Shown: piece by piece, positions 26,496-35,261 of the stretch
Numbering within the stretch: position 1 is the first letter of the stretch
How the letters are laid out: each line of letters opens with the position of its first letter
Source: Sporosarcina koreensis
GTDB lineage: Bacteria > Bacillota > Bacilli > Bacillales_A > Planococcaceae
DNA length: 64,000 nt
Assembly: GCF_000826145.2 (NCBI RefSeq)
Contig: NZ_LN651337.1
Location: 313,774-377,773 of the forward strand
Reading direction: 5' to 3'
Program-made: the position numbers and the translations under genes
Notes under the pieces: generated by a model
Told to the model about the DNA's origin: nothing
Seen by the model: the letters and a program-made list of their open reading frames with translations, nothing else
Databases searched by the model: none

Positions 26496-27482
26496 GTGTC
26501 TCTGCATATCGTTCAGATTTACCCGATGTACCACCCGGATGGTGAAGAAAAACTGAACCAGCTGGCGTCCGTGAAGCGGTTTGAGACGTTCGACGAGCAG
26601 GCGATCGCCGATTATGTGCAGCAGCATCCGGTGGACGGCATCATTCTGCGGGCTCCTGCCCGCATCACCCCGACCATCCTGGATGCGTGTAAAACCGTCA
26701 AGGCGATTTCCGGCGCGGGTATCGGGCTCGATAATATCGATGTCGCGTATGCCACCGAAAAAGGCATCAAAGTGCTGCATGCCCCGAAATTGAACAGCCT
26801 GGCGACCGCGGAGCATACGATGGCCCTGCTGCTGGCCGCCATGAAAGATATAAGTGGGTTCCATATGGAGATGAAAGACGGCAATTTCTCCAGCAGGGAT
26901 GGGCGGTATACGATGGAGCTGCGGGGCAAAACACTCGGCCTGATCGGGTTCGGGTCGATCGCCCAGCAGGTGGCGGCGATGGCACGTAATGGATTCGGCA
27001 TGGAAGTGCTCGCCGGTGTGCGGTCGATCACCGAGGAGCGGCAGGCACTGGCGGACTCCCTCGGTATCGGGCTGACGACTTCCATGGTAGAGGTCTTCAC
27101 TGAAAGTGATGCGGTCAGTCTCCACATTCCGCTGACCGATCAGACACGCGGGCTGATCGACGGGAAGTATTTCGAGCGGATGAAACCGACTGCTGTGCTC
27201 GTCAATACGGCACGCGGCGGAGTGCTCAATGAGACAGATCTCTGTGAAGCCCTTGAGGGTGGAAAACTGCTGAGAGCGGCCGTCGATGTCTATGAAGCGG
27301 AACCACCCGCTCCGGACCATCCGTTTTTCAGCACGGAAGGGATCACGATGACTCCCCATATTGGCGGCATCAGTCTGGAAGCGGCGAGGGAGACGTCTGT
27401 CATCATCGCGGAAAACCTGGTCAAAGCAATTCGCGGCGAAGTGCTTTCCGTCATTGCGAACGCAGAAAAACTTGCGCCGTGA
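26496..27482 (+). CDS. D-2-hydroxyacid (D-3-phosphoglycerate-like) dehydrogenase
   Basis: An NAD-dependent D-isomer 2-hydroxyacid dehydrogenase, 328 residues. The nucleotide motif is LGLIGFGSIAQQVA (about residue 147), the substrate Arg is in VNTARGGVLNE, and the Glu and His are in DVYEAEPP and MTPHIGG. It lacks the C-terminal ACT domain of long SerA enzymes. A GTG start follows GAAAGGGGTTGTCCA. The 85-base gap before it is the largest among the downstream genes. It would interconvert a 2-oxo and a 2-hydroxy acid. The 3' end overlaps nothing but leaves only 20 bases to the next start. Confidence 0.88.
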   Translation: MSLHIVQIYPMYHPDGEEKLNQLASVKRFETFDEQAIADYVQQHPVDGIILRAPARITPTILDACKTVKAISGAGIGLDNIDVAYATEKGIKVLHAPKLNSLATAEHTMALLLAAMKDISGFHMEMKDGNFSSRDGRYTMELRGKTLGLIGFGSIAQQVAAMARNGFGMEVLAGVRSITEERQALADSLGIGLTTSMVEVFTESDAVSLHIPLTDQTRGLIDGKYFERMKPTAVLVNTARGGVLNETDLCEALEGGKLLRAAVDVYEAEPPAPDHPFFSTEGITMTPHIGGISLEAARETSVIIAENLVKAIRGEVLSVIANAEKLAP

Positions 27483-27502
27483 CAGGCGCGCAGGAGGGTG
27501 TC

Positions 27503-28588
27503 ATGAAAACAATCAGCATCGCTGTCATTCCGGGCGACGGGATCGGACCGGAAGTGGTGGCGGAAGGGATGAAAGTGTTAAAGACCATCGAGCAGCTGGA
27601 TCCGTCGATTTCGTTTTCATTCACGGAATTTCCGTGGGGCTGTGAGTATTACCTGGAGCACGGCAGAATGATGGCGGCAGATGGCATGGAGCAATTGAAG
27701 GGATTCGACGCCATTTACCTCGGGGCGGTCGGTTATCCGGGCGTGCCGGACCATATCTCGCTGAGGGATCTGCTGCTGACCATCCGGAAAGAGTTCGATC
27801 AGTATGTGAACCTCCGGCCGGTCACGCTGCTGAATCCGGAACTCACCCCGCTGAAAGGGAAGAATGCGGAGGATATCGATTTCCTGGTGATCCGGGAGAA
27901 CAGTGAAGGGGAATACGCGGGGGCGGGCGACCGGCTGTTCAAGGGCAGACCTGAAGAAGTCGTCCTCCAGACAGGCGTTTTCTCCCGAAAAGGGACGGAG
28001 CGGATCATCCGCTATGCGTATGACGAAGCCAGACGGTCGGGCCGCACATTGACGAGTGTCAGCAAGGCGAACGCGTTGAATTATTCCATGGTGTTCTGGG
28101 ATGAAGTCTTCGAAGAGGTCGGCAGGGACTATCCCGATGTACAGACGTATTCTTATTTGGTCGATGCGGCAAGCCTCTACTTTGTCACGGAACCGGAACG
28201 TTTCGAGATTGTTGTCACGTCCAATCTGTTCGGGGATATTCTGACGGACATCGGCGCGGCGATCGCTGGGGGAATGGGGCTCGCGGCAGGTGCGAACATC
28301 AACCCGACGCGCGATTTCCCGTCGATGTTCGAACCTGTCCATGGGTCCGCGCCTGATATTGCGGGTAAAGGGATCGCCAATCCGCTCGCGGCGATCTGGT
28401 CCGTCAGCCAGATGATGGATTTCTTCGGTGAAGAGACGTGGGGCAAGCGGATTCTCGATGCGATCCAAGAGATTCTGGCAGAGCCGGCGAACCTCACGTC
28501 GGATCTCGGCGGGACTGCGACGACTGAAATGGCCGGTGACCGGTTTGTGGAGATCTTAACAGCGAACTCGCTGGCTGGTCCTGCATGA
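27503..28588 (+). CDS. D-malate/tartrate-type decarboxylating dehydrogenase
   Basis: A 361-residue member of the isocitrate/isopropylmalate dehydrogenase family, most like tartrate dehydrogenase/D-malate dehydrogenase (TtuC, DmlA, Bacillus YcsA). The N-terminus IAVIPGDGIGPEVVAEGMKV, the substrate loop LRDLLLTIRKEFDQYVNLRP, VIRENSEGEYAGAGD, and the metal-binding SNLFGDILTDIGAAI are visible. The start is the ATG behind AGGAGGGTGTC. Such enzymes oxidise and decarboxylate 2-hydroxy-dicarboxylic acids, and pairing with the 2-hydroxyacid dehydrogenase suggests a side branch of the same pathway. I see no terminator after it. Confidence 0.88.
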   Translation: MKTISIAVIPGDGIGPEVVAEGMKVLKTIEQLDPSISFSFTEFPWGCEYYLEHGRMMAADGMEQLKGFDAIYLGAVGYPGVPDHISLRDLLLTIRKEFDQYVNLRPVTLLNPELTPLKGKNAEDIDFLVIRENSEGEYAGAGDRLFKGRPEEVVLQTGVFSRKGTERIIRYAYDEARRSGRTLTSVSKANALNYSMVFWDEVFEEVGRDYPDVQTYSYLVDAASLYFVTEPERFEIVVTSNLFGDILTDIGAAIAGGMGLAAGANINPTRDFPSMFEPVHGSAPDIAGKGIANPLAAIWSVSQMMDFFGEETWGKRILDAIQEILAEPANLTSDLGGTATTEMAGDRFVEILTANSLAGPA

Positions 28589-28664
28589 CGGGGCTGTCCG
28601 ATAACGGAGGGTGCCTGTTGAAACCGATGAGTTGATTCTCCATCTGAAGTATAGTAAATTGACG

Positions 28665-28677
28665 TTAGGTTACCTAA
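28665..28677. promoter_or_regulatory. Palindromic operator candidate
   Basis: TTAGGT-T-ACCTAA is a perfect inverted repeat with a one-base centre. It starts directly after TTGACG (28659-28664), which could be a -35 box, so a repressor bound here would block the promoter of the downstream monooxygenase gene. The protein that binds is unknown. Confidence 0.5.
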
Positions 28678-28726
28678 AGTAAGTTTGTTTCACATCTGAT
28701 GGAACAAGCGATGAGGAGTGGTTTCT

Positions 28727-29740
28727 ATGACGTCATCATCCAGGAAATTCAACGGCATCCCGCTGTCCGTGCTCGACCTTGCCCCGATCCGCGAAGGCGG
28801 CAGTCCGTCGGAGACATTCAAGAACAGTGCGGAACTTGCGCAGCATGTGGAGAAGCTCGGTTACAACCGGTACTGGCTCGCGGAGCACCATAATATGCCG
28901 GGTGTCGGCAGTTCCGCAACAAGCGTCCTGATCGGCCATATCGCCGGCAAAACGGAGCGGATGCGGATCGGTTCGGGCGGCGTCATGCTGCCGAACCACG
29001 CGCCGCTCGTCATTGCGGAGCAATTCGGCACACTCGATGCGCTGTATCCGGGCCGGATCGACCTCGGGCTCGGGCGCGCGCCGGGGAGCGACCAGGCGAC
29101 CGCTTATGCACTGCGCCGGACGCTCCACAGCAGCGGAGAGGATTTCCCGCAGCAGGTCGCGGAACTGCGATCCTACTTCGATCCGGAGCCGAATGCGCGT
29201 GTCCGCGCGTTCCCGGGCGAAGGACAGGACATTCCGATCTGGCTGCTCGGCTCGTCAGGCTTCAGTGCGCAGCTTGCTGCCCAGATCGGCCTGCCGTTTT
29301 CGTTCGCGAGTCACTTTGCACCGGCGTATGTCATGCAGGCGCTTCAGCTGTATCATCAGAACTTCAAGCCGTCGAGGCATCTGGATGCGCCGTATGCGAT
29401 GCTCGGCGTAAGCATTGTCGCCGCTGACACGGATGAAAAAGCGATGTACTTGGCGACCTCCCTCCAGCAGCAGTTCCTCAGTCTCGGTCGCGGCAAACCG
29501 ACACAGTTCAAGCCGCCGCTCGAGAATCCGGAAGTTGTCTGGACGCCGGCGGAACAGGCTTCCGCTGCCGCAATGCTCGAGTCGCCCGCAACGATTGTCG
29601 GCGGACCGGAAACTGTGAAACGGGAACTGGAAGCGTTCCTGAACCAGACGAAAGCGGACGAGTTCATCCTCAGCTCCCCGGTCTATTATCAGGAGGACCG
29701 GCTGCGTTCGTTCGAGATCATTGCGGATCTCATGGACTGA
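28727..29740 (+). CDS. LLM-class flavin-dependent oxidoreductase
   Basis: A bacterial luciferase-like monooxygenase, 337 residues, TIM-barrel flavoprotein. Family stretches are [14 protein letters not shown] near the N-terminus, [40 protein letters not shown] and [12 protein letters not shown]. It is most like the YceB/YvbT-type group without known substrate. ATG follows GAGGAGTGGTTTCT. A palindromic operator candidate lies about 50 bases upstream, so it is probably induced by some compound. It is monocistronic with a strong terminator. Confidence 0.92.
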   Translation: MTSSSRKFNGIPLSVLDLAPIREGGSPSETFKNSAELAQHVEKLGYNRYWLAEHHNMPGVGSSATSVLIGHIAGKTERMRIGSGGVMLPNHAPLVIAEQFGTLDALYPGRIDLGLGRAPGSDQATAYALRRTLHSSGEDFPQQVAELRSYFDPEPNARVRAFPGEGQDIPIWLLGSSGFSAQLAAQIGLPFSFASHFAPAYVMQALQLYHQNFKPSRHLDAPYAMLGVSIVAADTDEKAMYLATSLQQQFLSLGRGKPTQFKPPLENPEVVWTPAEQASAAAMLESPATIVGGPETVKRELEAFLNQTKADEFILSSPVYYQEDRLRSFEIIADLMD

Positions 29741-29744
29741 ATAT

Positions 29745-29795
29745 GAAAAATCCCCGCTGTGCCGGCTCGTTTCGGCATGACGGGGATTTTTTTTG
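29745..29795. terminator. Bidirectional terminator
   Basis: AAAAATCCCCG ... CGGGGATTTTTTTT with an inner GTGCCG/CGGCAT pairing, shared by the monooxygenase gene and the convergent alcohol dehydrogenase gene. Confidence 0.9.
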
Positions 29796-29802
29796 GGTTC
29801 GG

Positions 29803-31002
29803 TCAATCACGGATCGCATCATACAGCCTGCGCAGGTCCGTGCGGCCGAGAATCCGCGGGACAGGATACAGCGGATTCGCTTCGGCGAGCGCGCGGTCGA
29901 TCATGAGCGGGATGTCCTCTTCCCGGATGCCGCTGATCGTATCGGGAATGCCCATGTCCACGTTCAGCTGCCTGACTGCCCGAATGAACGCCAAACTGTT
30001 TCCCGCGTCGGAGAGCCGGTTGTCACCAAGACCGGCAGCGAGCGCCAGTTCCGCGAGCGGCTTATGGACGGACTCCCCGTAATAGTCGAGGACGTACGGC
30101 ATGATGACGGCATTCGCGAGACCGTGCGGCACATTATAGAAACCGCCGAGCGTGTGGGCGATCGCATGGATATAGCCGACATACGAACGGGTGAACGCCC
30201 GGCCTGCCAGGTAAGCCGCGCGCTGCATGTTTTTCCGGGCTTGGATATCATGCCCGTCGGAGTAAGCGGCCGGCAGGTGAACGAAGATGAGCCGGGCCGC
30301 TTCCAGACTCCAAGCGCGTGTGGCAGGTGTGGTGCTGCCGCCGATATATGCCTCGACAGCATGTGTAAGCGCATCCATACCGGTCGTCGACGTGATCAGT
30401 TTCGGCAGATTGACAGTGAGCAGCGGATCGAGCACAGCGAATCGCGGTGTCAGGACAGGATCGTTGATGGCATACTTTTCGTGCGTCCGGCTGTCCGAGA
30501 CGACCGACACGATGGTCGCCTCGCTCCCCGTGCCGGCGGTCGTCGGAATGGCGGCGAGCGGGGGTGTCTCTTTCCGGACTTTCAGCTGGCCTTTCAGCTG
30601 AGGCAGCGTCCGATCCGGGCGGGCCACCCGGGCAGCGACACCTTTCGCGCAGTCGATTGCCGAACCGCCGCCAAACGCGATGATGCCGTCGCAGCGTTCA
30701 GAATGATAGAGCGCAAGCGCCTCTTCCACATTATCGATCGTCGGGTTCGGCACGGTTTTGTCATACATGACTGACTGGATATCTGCAGTCTGCAGTTCAT
30801 CCAGCAGGCCATCGAGCAGCCCGAGTTTCGGCAGGGTGCTGTCCGTCACAACGAGGACGCGGCGGACAGAATGGCAGTAGAGAAGTGCCGGCAGTTCCAA
30901 TACGCTGTTTTCGCCTTCGAGGAGCAGCGGCTGCCGCCAGGGCAGGGCCTTTGCCACAAGCCGGTAGACGGACTGGAAGGTGCGGCAGTAGAGCGTGTAC
31001 AT
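29803..31002 (-). CDS. Iron-containing alcohol dehydrogenase
   Basis: A group III metal-dependent alcohol dehydrogenase, 399 residues. NAD-binding GGGSAIDCAKG lies near residue 107 and PTTAGTGSEAT near 150. Metal ligands are in the stretches GMDALTHAVEAY (His) and GYIHAIAHTLGGFYNVPHG (two His). The ATG is preceded by AGAGGGGGGTCACTC. It stands alone and its substrate is unknown; related enzymes reduce small aldehydes or oxidise 1,3-propanediol, butanol or 4-hydroxybutyrate. Confidence 0.92.
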   Translation of the reverse strand: MYTLYCRTFQSVYRLVAKALPWRQPLLLEGENSVLELPALLYCHSVRRVLVVTDSTLPKLGLLDGLLDELQTADIQSVMYDKTVPNPTIDNVEEALALYHSERCDGIIAFGGGSAIDCAKGVAARVARPDRTLPQLKGQLKVRKETPPLAAIPTTAGTGSEATIVSVVSDSRTHEKYAINDPVLTPRFAVLDPLLTVNLPKLITSTTGMDALTHAVEAYIGGSTTPATRAWSLEAARLIFVHLPAAYSDGHDIQARKNMQRAAYLAGRAFTRSYVGYIHAIAHTLGGFYNVPHGLANAVIMPYVLDYYGESVHKPLAELALAAGLGDNRLSDAGNSLAFIRAVRQLNVDMGIPDTISGIREEDIPLMIDRALAEANPLYPVPRILGRTDLRRLYDAIRD

Positions 31003-31169
31003 GAGTGACCCCCCTCTTTATTATAAAAGTGCAAGAACCGATTGTTCCCTCCAGTATAGTATAGAAGAAAAGTTCGGACAATTCATGGTTTGGCTGAGGG
31101 ATCGGCAACCTTCCGCAGCAGCGAGCGTTATATGGGATAAACAGACAGCTAGGAGAAAGGGGTCTGCGC

Positions 31170-31568
31170 ATGGGCAAGTGGATGAAATGCCATCCTGTCA
31201 TGACAGTTGTGATCGGTTATTTTACAGTTCTCACGGTCCTTGCGGGATTTGCTTTTTATTGGTTATTCATTGACATGCAGTATCTGCCGACCGAAGAGAG
31301 ATTGCTCTCGAGCCGGTCGCCCGATGGAGAATACACACTGACAGTCTACCGGAACAACGGAGGCGCGACCGTCCCGTATACCTTGTCCGGAGAAGTGACG
31401 GCAGCTCGTACGGGCAAGCAGACAATCATTTACTGGGCTGACGGAGTAGAAGCCGAGGTGGAGTGGTCAGGAGAGACGAACGTGCGGATCAATGGCGTCG
31501 AGCTGGACGTCCGGAGTGAAAAATATGATTACCGTCGGCATAGACAGGAGGGAACTGACACGCATTGA
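31170..31568 (+). CDS. DUF5412-like membrane-anchored protein
   Basis: A 132-residue protein with one N-terminal membrane helix (about residues 11-34) and an extracytoplasmic domain starting LPTEERLLSSRSPDGEYTL and containing NNGGATVPYT, as in the DUF5412 family of Bacillales. ATG follows AGGAGAAAGGGGTCTGCGC. Function is unknown. An eight-copy array of the 20-bp repeat starts 25 bases after its stop. Confidence 0.75.
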   Translation: MGKWMKCHPVMTVVIGYFTVLTVLAGFAFYWLFIDMQYLPTEERLLSSRSPDGEYTLTVYRNNGGATVPYTLSGEVTAARTGKQTIIYWADGVEAEVEWSGETNVRINGVELDVRSEKYDYRRHRQEGTDTH

Positions 31569-31592
31569 AGGCGTCTGAGCGTTCATTTGTGA

Positions 31593-31750
31593 AGTTATGA
31601 GCGCAGCGGGGAGGTTTATGATCACTTTCCAGGTTTTATGATCACTTATCCGGGTTTATGAGCGCGATCCGGCGTTTATGATCACTTTCTGCGTTTTATG
31701 ATCAAATTAGCGGATATATGATCATTTTCCCTGATTTATGATCACTTCCC
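31593..31750. repeat. Eight-copy array of a 20-bp element (TTATGATCAC type), array A
   Basis: The core TTATGA recurs at 31595, 31616, 31636, 31656, 31676, 31696, 31716 and 31736: one step of 21 then six of exactly 20. The consensus is roughly TTTATGATCACTTTccgg. Two copies read TTATGAGCGC in place of GATCAC. The array fills the gap between the DUF5412-like gene and the terminator of the convergent PBP gene. Confidence 0.95.
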
Positions 31751-31762
31751 GCCAATCAACCT

Positions 31763-31812
31763 GAAAAAACCAGCACAGCCTCCGGTTTCCCGGCAGGCTG
31801 TGCTGGTTTTTC
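31763..31812. terminator. Bidirectional terminator before pbpC
   Basis: ACCAGCACAGCCT and AGGCTGTGCTGGT form a thirteen-base-pair stem flanked by A and T runs. Confidence 0.92.
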
Positions 31813-33832
31813 ATTTCTTGTAATACGCTTTGTAGACATCGGCCGCAAGTTCTGCGACGTAGCCGCTGCCGTTGTTGTCTTCGACGTGCTCGATCATCAT
31901 GGCGAGGATGAAATTCGGGTGGTCGGCGTTATAGCTGACGAAGAATCCGTTATCCTGGCCGCTCTCGCCGGCCGCTTTCTTCAGCTCGGCTGTGCCGGTT
32001 TTACCGGCGACCGGAATATCCGGCAGATTCGCTTTCTGCGCGAACCCATCCAGCACGACATTCCGCAGATCGGTCTTCAGCTCATCTGCATTCGGCTTGG
32101 TGAGCAGATCCTTCTGCCATACTTGCTGTGTGGCGTCATCCTTATACAGCGTCGGCTTATACATGAGCCCGTTCGTGATGATCGGTTCGTACATGACGGC
32201 AAGATGCAGGATGTTCGTCAGCATCTGGCCCTGCCCGAACGATGTATCCGCCAGCTGTCCCTCCGATGCGAGCGTTCCGTCATTTGAAATCTGAGACGGT
32301 GTCAAGTTGAGGGCAAACGGAATCTCTTCGCCGAACCCGAAACGTTTCAGTCCGCTGATGAATTTCTCTTTGCCCATCGCAAGCGCCTGCTGGGCAAAAT
32401 AGATATTGTCCGAGTAGATGAGCGCTTTGTTCAGATCCATCGGGTTCGGGGCTTCGGGATGGAAGCGGGACACGCGGTAGGATCCCCAGGAACTGTCCTT
32501 CTGCCACGTCTTCCCGCTGATCATGATACCGGCGTCCGGTTTCAGTATGCCCGCTTCGAGACCGACCGCCGCAGTGATCGGCTTGATGGATGAACCGGGT
32601 GCATAAGCGGCTGCAAATCGGTTGAACAGCGGCTGTTTCGGATCTTCGGACAATGTTTTGTAGCGTTCGCCGCTGATGCCGAGCATGAATTCCGCCGGAT
32701 CGAAACTCGGAGAGCTCGTCAGCACGAGTGTCTCGCCGGTGAGCGGATCGACCGCTGCCGCTGTACCGGTTTCCCCGCGCATCGCGTCATACGTCTTCTT
32801 CTGCAGGTCGGCGTCGATCGTCAATGTAATGTCCTCACCGTCGACCGCCTCTTTCACGGCGATCTTTTCCGGAGTACTGCCTGCTTCCGGTCCCTTCATA
32901 TAGATGCCGACGCCGTTCTCGCCGCGAAGCCGGTCCTCCAAGATGCGCTCCAGACCCTGCCGCCCGATCAGGTCGGTCTCGGTATAGCCGGCGTCCTTGT
33001 GTTTCTCAAGCAGTTCGGCGGTGATCGGGCCGATGTAACCGGACAGATGGGCGAGTGATGCGCCGTAAGGATATTCGCGCATCGCGGTTTCCTGGTAGGT
33101 CATCCCCGGGATCTCGATCAGCTTGGCGAGCAGCGCTTCATCGGTTTTCGCAACTTTGCCGATCGGCACGAAATAATCAGGCTGCACCCATGACTGGTTC
33201 AGCTGCTTGTCGATGAATTCGACGGTCGTATTCAGCAGTTTTGCAACGTCCGCTTTCTTGCCGGCATCGGTGAACTTGCCGGGCACGATGCCCGCTTCAT
33301 AGCCGATTCCGTTCATCGCGATCGGCTTGCCGTTCCGGTCGAAGATCTTGCCGCGCACCGCTTTCGTCGTCTGGATCTGGACGGTATCCGTCGCAGTCAG
33401 CCCGGGGAAGATGAACGACGGGTCCCAGTCGGCATACCAGTGTTTCTCTTCGTCCTGTTCCTCGTAGATGAACGTCAGATCCTTGTCGAACTCGACAGGA
33501 CCGGCCGCGGTGTCCATTTTGATATGGATGGGGAAGACGGCAGGCTGTTCTTCGTCCCACTCCGCGTCTTCCTTCGGTTTCTTGTAGGTCACTTCCAGGT
33601 CGTCGATCGACAGGTCTTCAATCAGTTTCTCCTGACGCTCTGCGAATTCATCCTGATCGAACGTCTTTTTCGTCCCGCTGCTCAAATAATCCGTATACAT
33701 GTCCGTGAACTTTTCATCGTTCCAGAATTTCGTATACGCGGCCAGACGGTCTGCCGGCGATTCTTTTTTTGCACAGCCGGCCAGCATGGCGATCAGCAGG
33801 ACGGCCGTCAGTACTATGAACTTCCGCTTCAT
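31811..33832 (-). CDS. pbpC: Class B penicillin-binding lipoprotein, MecA-like (PBP3 type)
   Basis: A cell-wall transpeptidase, 673 residues, with the order of MecA and Bacillus PbpC. It starts with a lipoprotein signal (LIAMLAGCAKK), then has an NTF2-like MecA N-terminal domain (about 25-145), a dimerisation domain, and the transpeptidase domain. Catalytic motifs are SSIK in APGSSIKP (about residue 413), SDN in IYSDNIYF, and KTGT in VAGKTGTAE (about 608). ATG is preceded by AGGAGCGATTCCC. It is monocistronic. Low beta-lactam affinity is a feature of some relatives, but cannot be told here. Confidence 0.92.
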   Translation of the reverse strand: MKRKFIVLTAVLLIAMLAGCAKKESPADRLAAYTKFWNDEKFTDMYTDYLSSGTKKTFDQDEFAERQEKLIEDLSIDDLEVTYKKPKEDAEWDEEQPAVFPIHIKMDTAAGPVEFDKDLTFIYEEQDEEKHWYADWDPSFIFPGLTATDTVQIQTTKAVRGKIFDRNGKPIAMNGIGYEAGIVPGKFTDAGKKADVAKLLNTTVEFIDKQLNQSWVQPDYFVPIGKVAKTDEALLAKLIEIPGMTYQETAMREYPYGASLAHLSGYIGPITAELLEKHKDAGYTETDLIGRQGLERILEDRLRGENGVGIYMKGPEAGSTPEKIAVKEAVDGEDITLTIDADLQKKTYDAMRGETGTAAAVDPLTGETLVLTSSPSFDPAEFMLGISGERYKTLSEDPKQPLFNRFAAAYAPGSSIKPITAAVGLEAGILKPDAGIMISGKTWQKDSSWGSYRVSRFHPEAPNPMDLNKALIYSDNIYFAQQALAMGKEKFISGLKRFGFGEEIPFALNLTPSQISNDGTLASEGQLADTSFGQGQMLTNILHLAVMYEPIITNGLMYKPTLYKDDATQQVWQKDLLTKPNADELKTDLRNVVLDGFAQKANLPDIPVAGKTGTAELKKAAGESGQDNGFFVSYNADHPNFILAMMIEHVEDNNGSGYVAELAADVYKAYYKK

Positions 33833-34033
33833 GGGAATCGCTCCTCTATCCTGATTGTTCAGATTTACCTAACACTCTGTAACCATTGTACTAAAAAGGG
33901 TGGCAGAAGGAAATGGAACGTAGGGAATTCATCCAGCGCATCAGGCAGTTTTTTGTACACGATTCCACGTTCACGATACGATAAGGAAGAAGAGAACAGC
34001 GAACGCAGTCACAGCGGAAAGGGGAGTATTAGA

Positions 34034-35212
34034 ATGAAACATGATTTCGATACGGTCATTGACCGCATGAAGACATCGAGTGTGAAATGGGACGGGGCCG
34101 AGGCGCTGTTCGGCGCGAAGGACCTGCTGCCGCTCTGGGTGGCGGATATGGACTTCAAAGTGCCGGAAGCCGTCTCGAAAGCGGTCGAGGCGAAGGCGGC
34201 GCACGGGATCTTCGGCTATACGACACGCGATGACGGGTATTATGATTCGATCATCTCCTGGATGAAGACCCGTCACAACTGGACGGTCGAACGGGAATGG
34301 ATCTGCCACAGTCCGGGTGTCGTGACGGCCTTGAGTCTTGCCGTGCAGGCCTTCACGGAACCTGGTGACAAAGTGATTGTGCAGCCGCCCGTCTATTATC
34401 CGTTCATGAGCACGACCGAGAATAATGGCAGGGAGGTCGTCTTCAATCCCCTGAAGGAGCAGGACGGCCGATATTCCATGGACTTCGACGACTTGCGTGC
34501 GAAGATCGACGGCTCCGTAAAACTGCTCATGCTGTGCAACCCGCATAACCCGGGCGGCACTGTCTGGACGAAGGAAGACCTGCAGACGCTCGGCGAAATC
34601 TGCCTGGAACATGGCATCCTCGTAATTTCTGATGAAATCCATTCGGACCTTGTCTTCGAGCAGGGCAGCCACGTCCCGTTCGCATCCATTTCTGATGAAT
34701 TTGCAGACAGCAGCATCACGTGCACGGCACCCAGCAAGACGTTCAACCTGGCCGGTCTGCAGACATCGAATATCATTATTCCGAACGCCGGACTACGTGC
34801 GGCATTCGAAAAGGAGACCGCCCGTAATTCGATCGGTATGCCGAATTCGTTCGGCCCGGTCGCGACGGAAGCCGCCTATACGGAAGGCGGGGACTGGCTC
34901 GCGGATGTACTGGACTATGTGAAGGGTAACGTCGAATTCATCACCGGCTACTTCAAAGAACACGTCCCGGCACTGAAAGTCCTGCCGCTCGAAGCGACAT
35001 ACCTGGCATGGATCGACTGCCGGGAGCTCGGCATGTCACCGGAAGAACTCGAGAGCTTTTTCTTGACGGAGGCGCATGTCGCACTGAACCAGGGCAAGGC
35101 GTTCGGGCCGGGCGGCGAAGGGTTCGTCCGCATGAACCTGGCGTGCTCCCGGTCGGTTGTCGAAAAAGCAGCCCGGCAGATCGAAGAAGCGGTCGCCGGA
35201 TTGGATCAGTAA
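34034..35212 (+). CDS. patB: PatB/MalY-type C-S lyase (cystathionine beta-lyase)
   Basis: A PLP-dependent lyase, 392 residues, that releases pyruvate, ammonia and a thiol from cystathionine or other cysteine S-conjugates. The N-terminal LLPLWVADMDFKVPEAV and GIFGYT are typical. CNPHNPGGTVW, SDEIHSDLVF and the PLP lysine in TAPSKTFNLAGLQTSN are all present. ATG follows AAAGGGGAGTATTAGA. The frame is open far upstream on this strand, antisense to pbpC, which is coincidence. It is a single gene with its own terminator. Confidence 0.94.
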   Translation: MKHDFDTVIDRMKTSSVKWDGAEALFGAKDLLPLWVADMDFKVPEAVSKAVEAKAAHGIFGYTTRDDGYYDSIISWMKTRHNWTVEREWICHSPGVVTALSLAVQAFTEPGDKVIVQPPVYYPFMSTTENNGREVVFNPLKEQDGRYSMDFDDLRAKIDGSVKLLMLCNPHNPGGTVWTKEDLQTLGEICLEHGILVISDEIHSDLVFEQGSHVPFASISDEFADSSITCTAPSKTFNLAGLQTSNIIIPNAGLRAAFEKETARNSIGMPNSFGPVATEAAYTEGGDWLADVLDYVKGNVEFITGYFKEHVPALKVLPLEATYLAWIDCRELGMSPEELESFFLTEAHVALNQGKAFGPGGEGFVRMNLACSRSVVEKAARQIEEAVAGLDQ

Positions 35213-35215
35213 ACC

Positions 35216-35261
35216 GAAAAGCCCGCCGGACAGCAGCAGTACACTGTCCGGCGGGCTTTTC
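35216..35261. terminator. Bidirectional terminator between patB and crtQ
   Basis: AAAAGCCCGCCGGACAG and CTGTCCGGCGGGCTTTT form a perfect seventeen-base-pair stem around CAGCAGTACA. Confidence 0.95.

Noticed and set aside
33901..33990. A 23-codon open frame (ATG 33913) upstream of patB as a leader peptide.
   Set aside because: The ribosome site is too close to its ATG and no attenuator structure is evident.
33440..34033. Open frame extending the patB product by almost 200 residues upstream.
   Set aside because: It runs antisense through pbpC; the real start at 34034 has a ribosome site and the family N-terminus.
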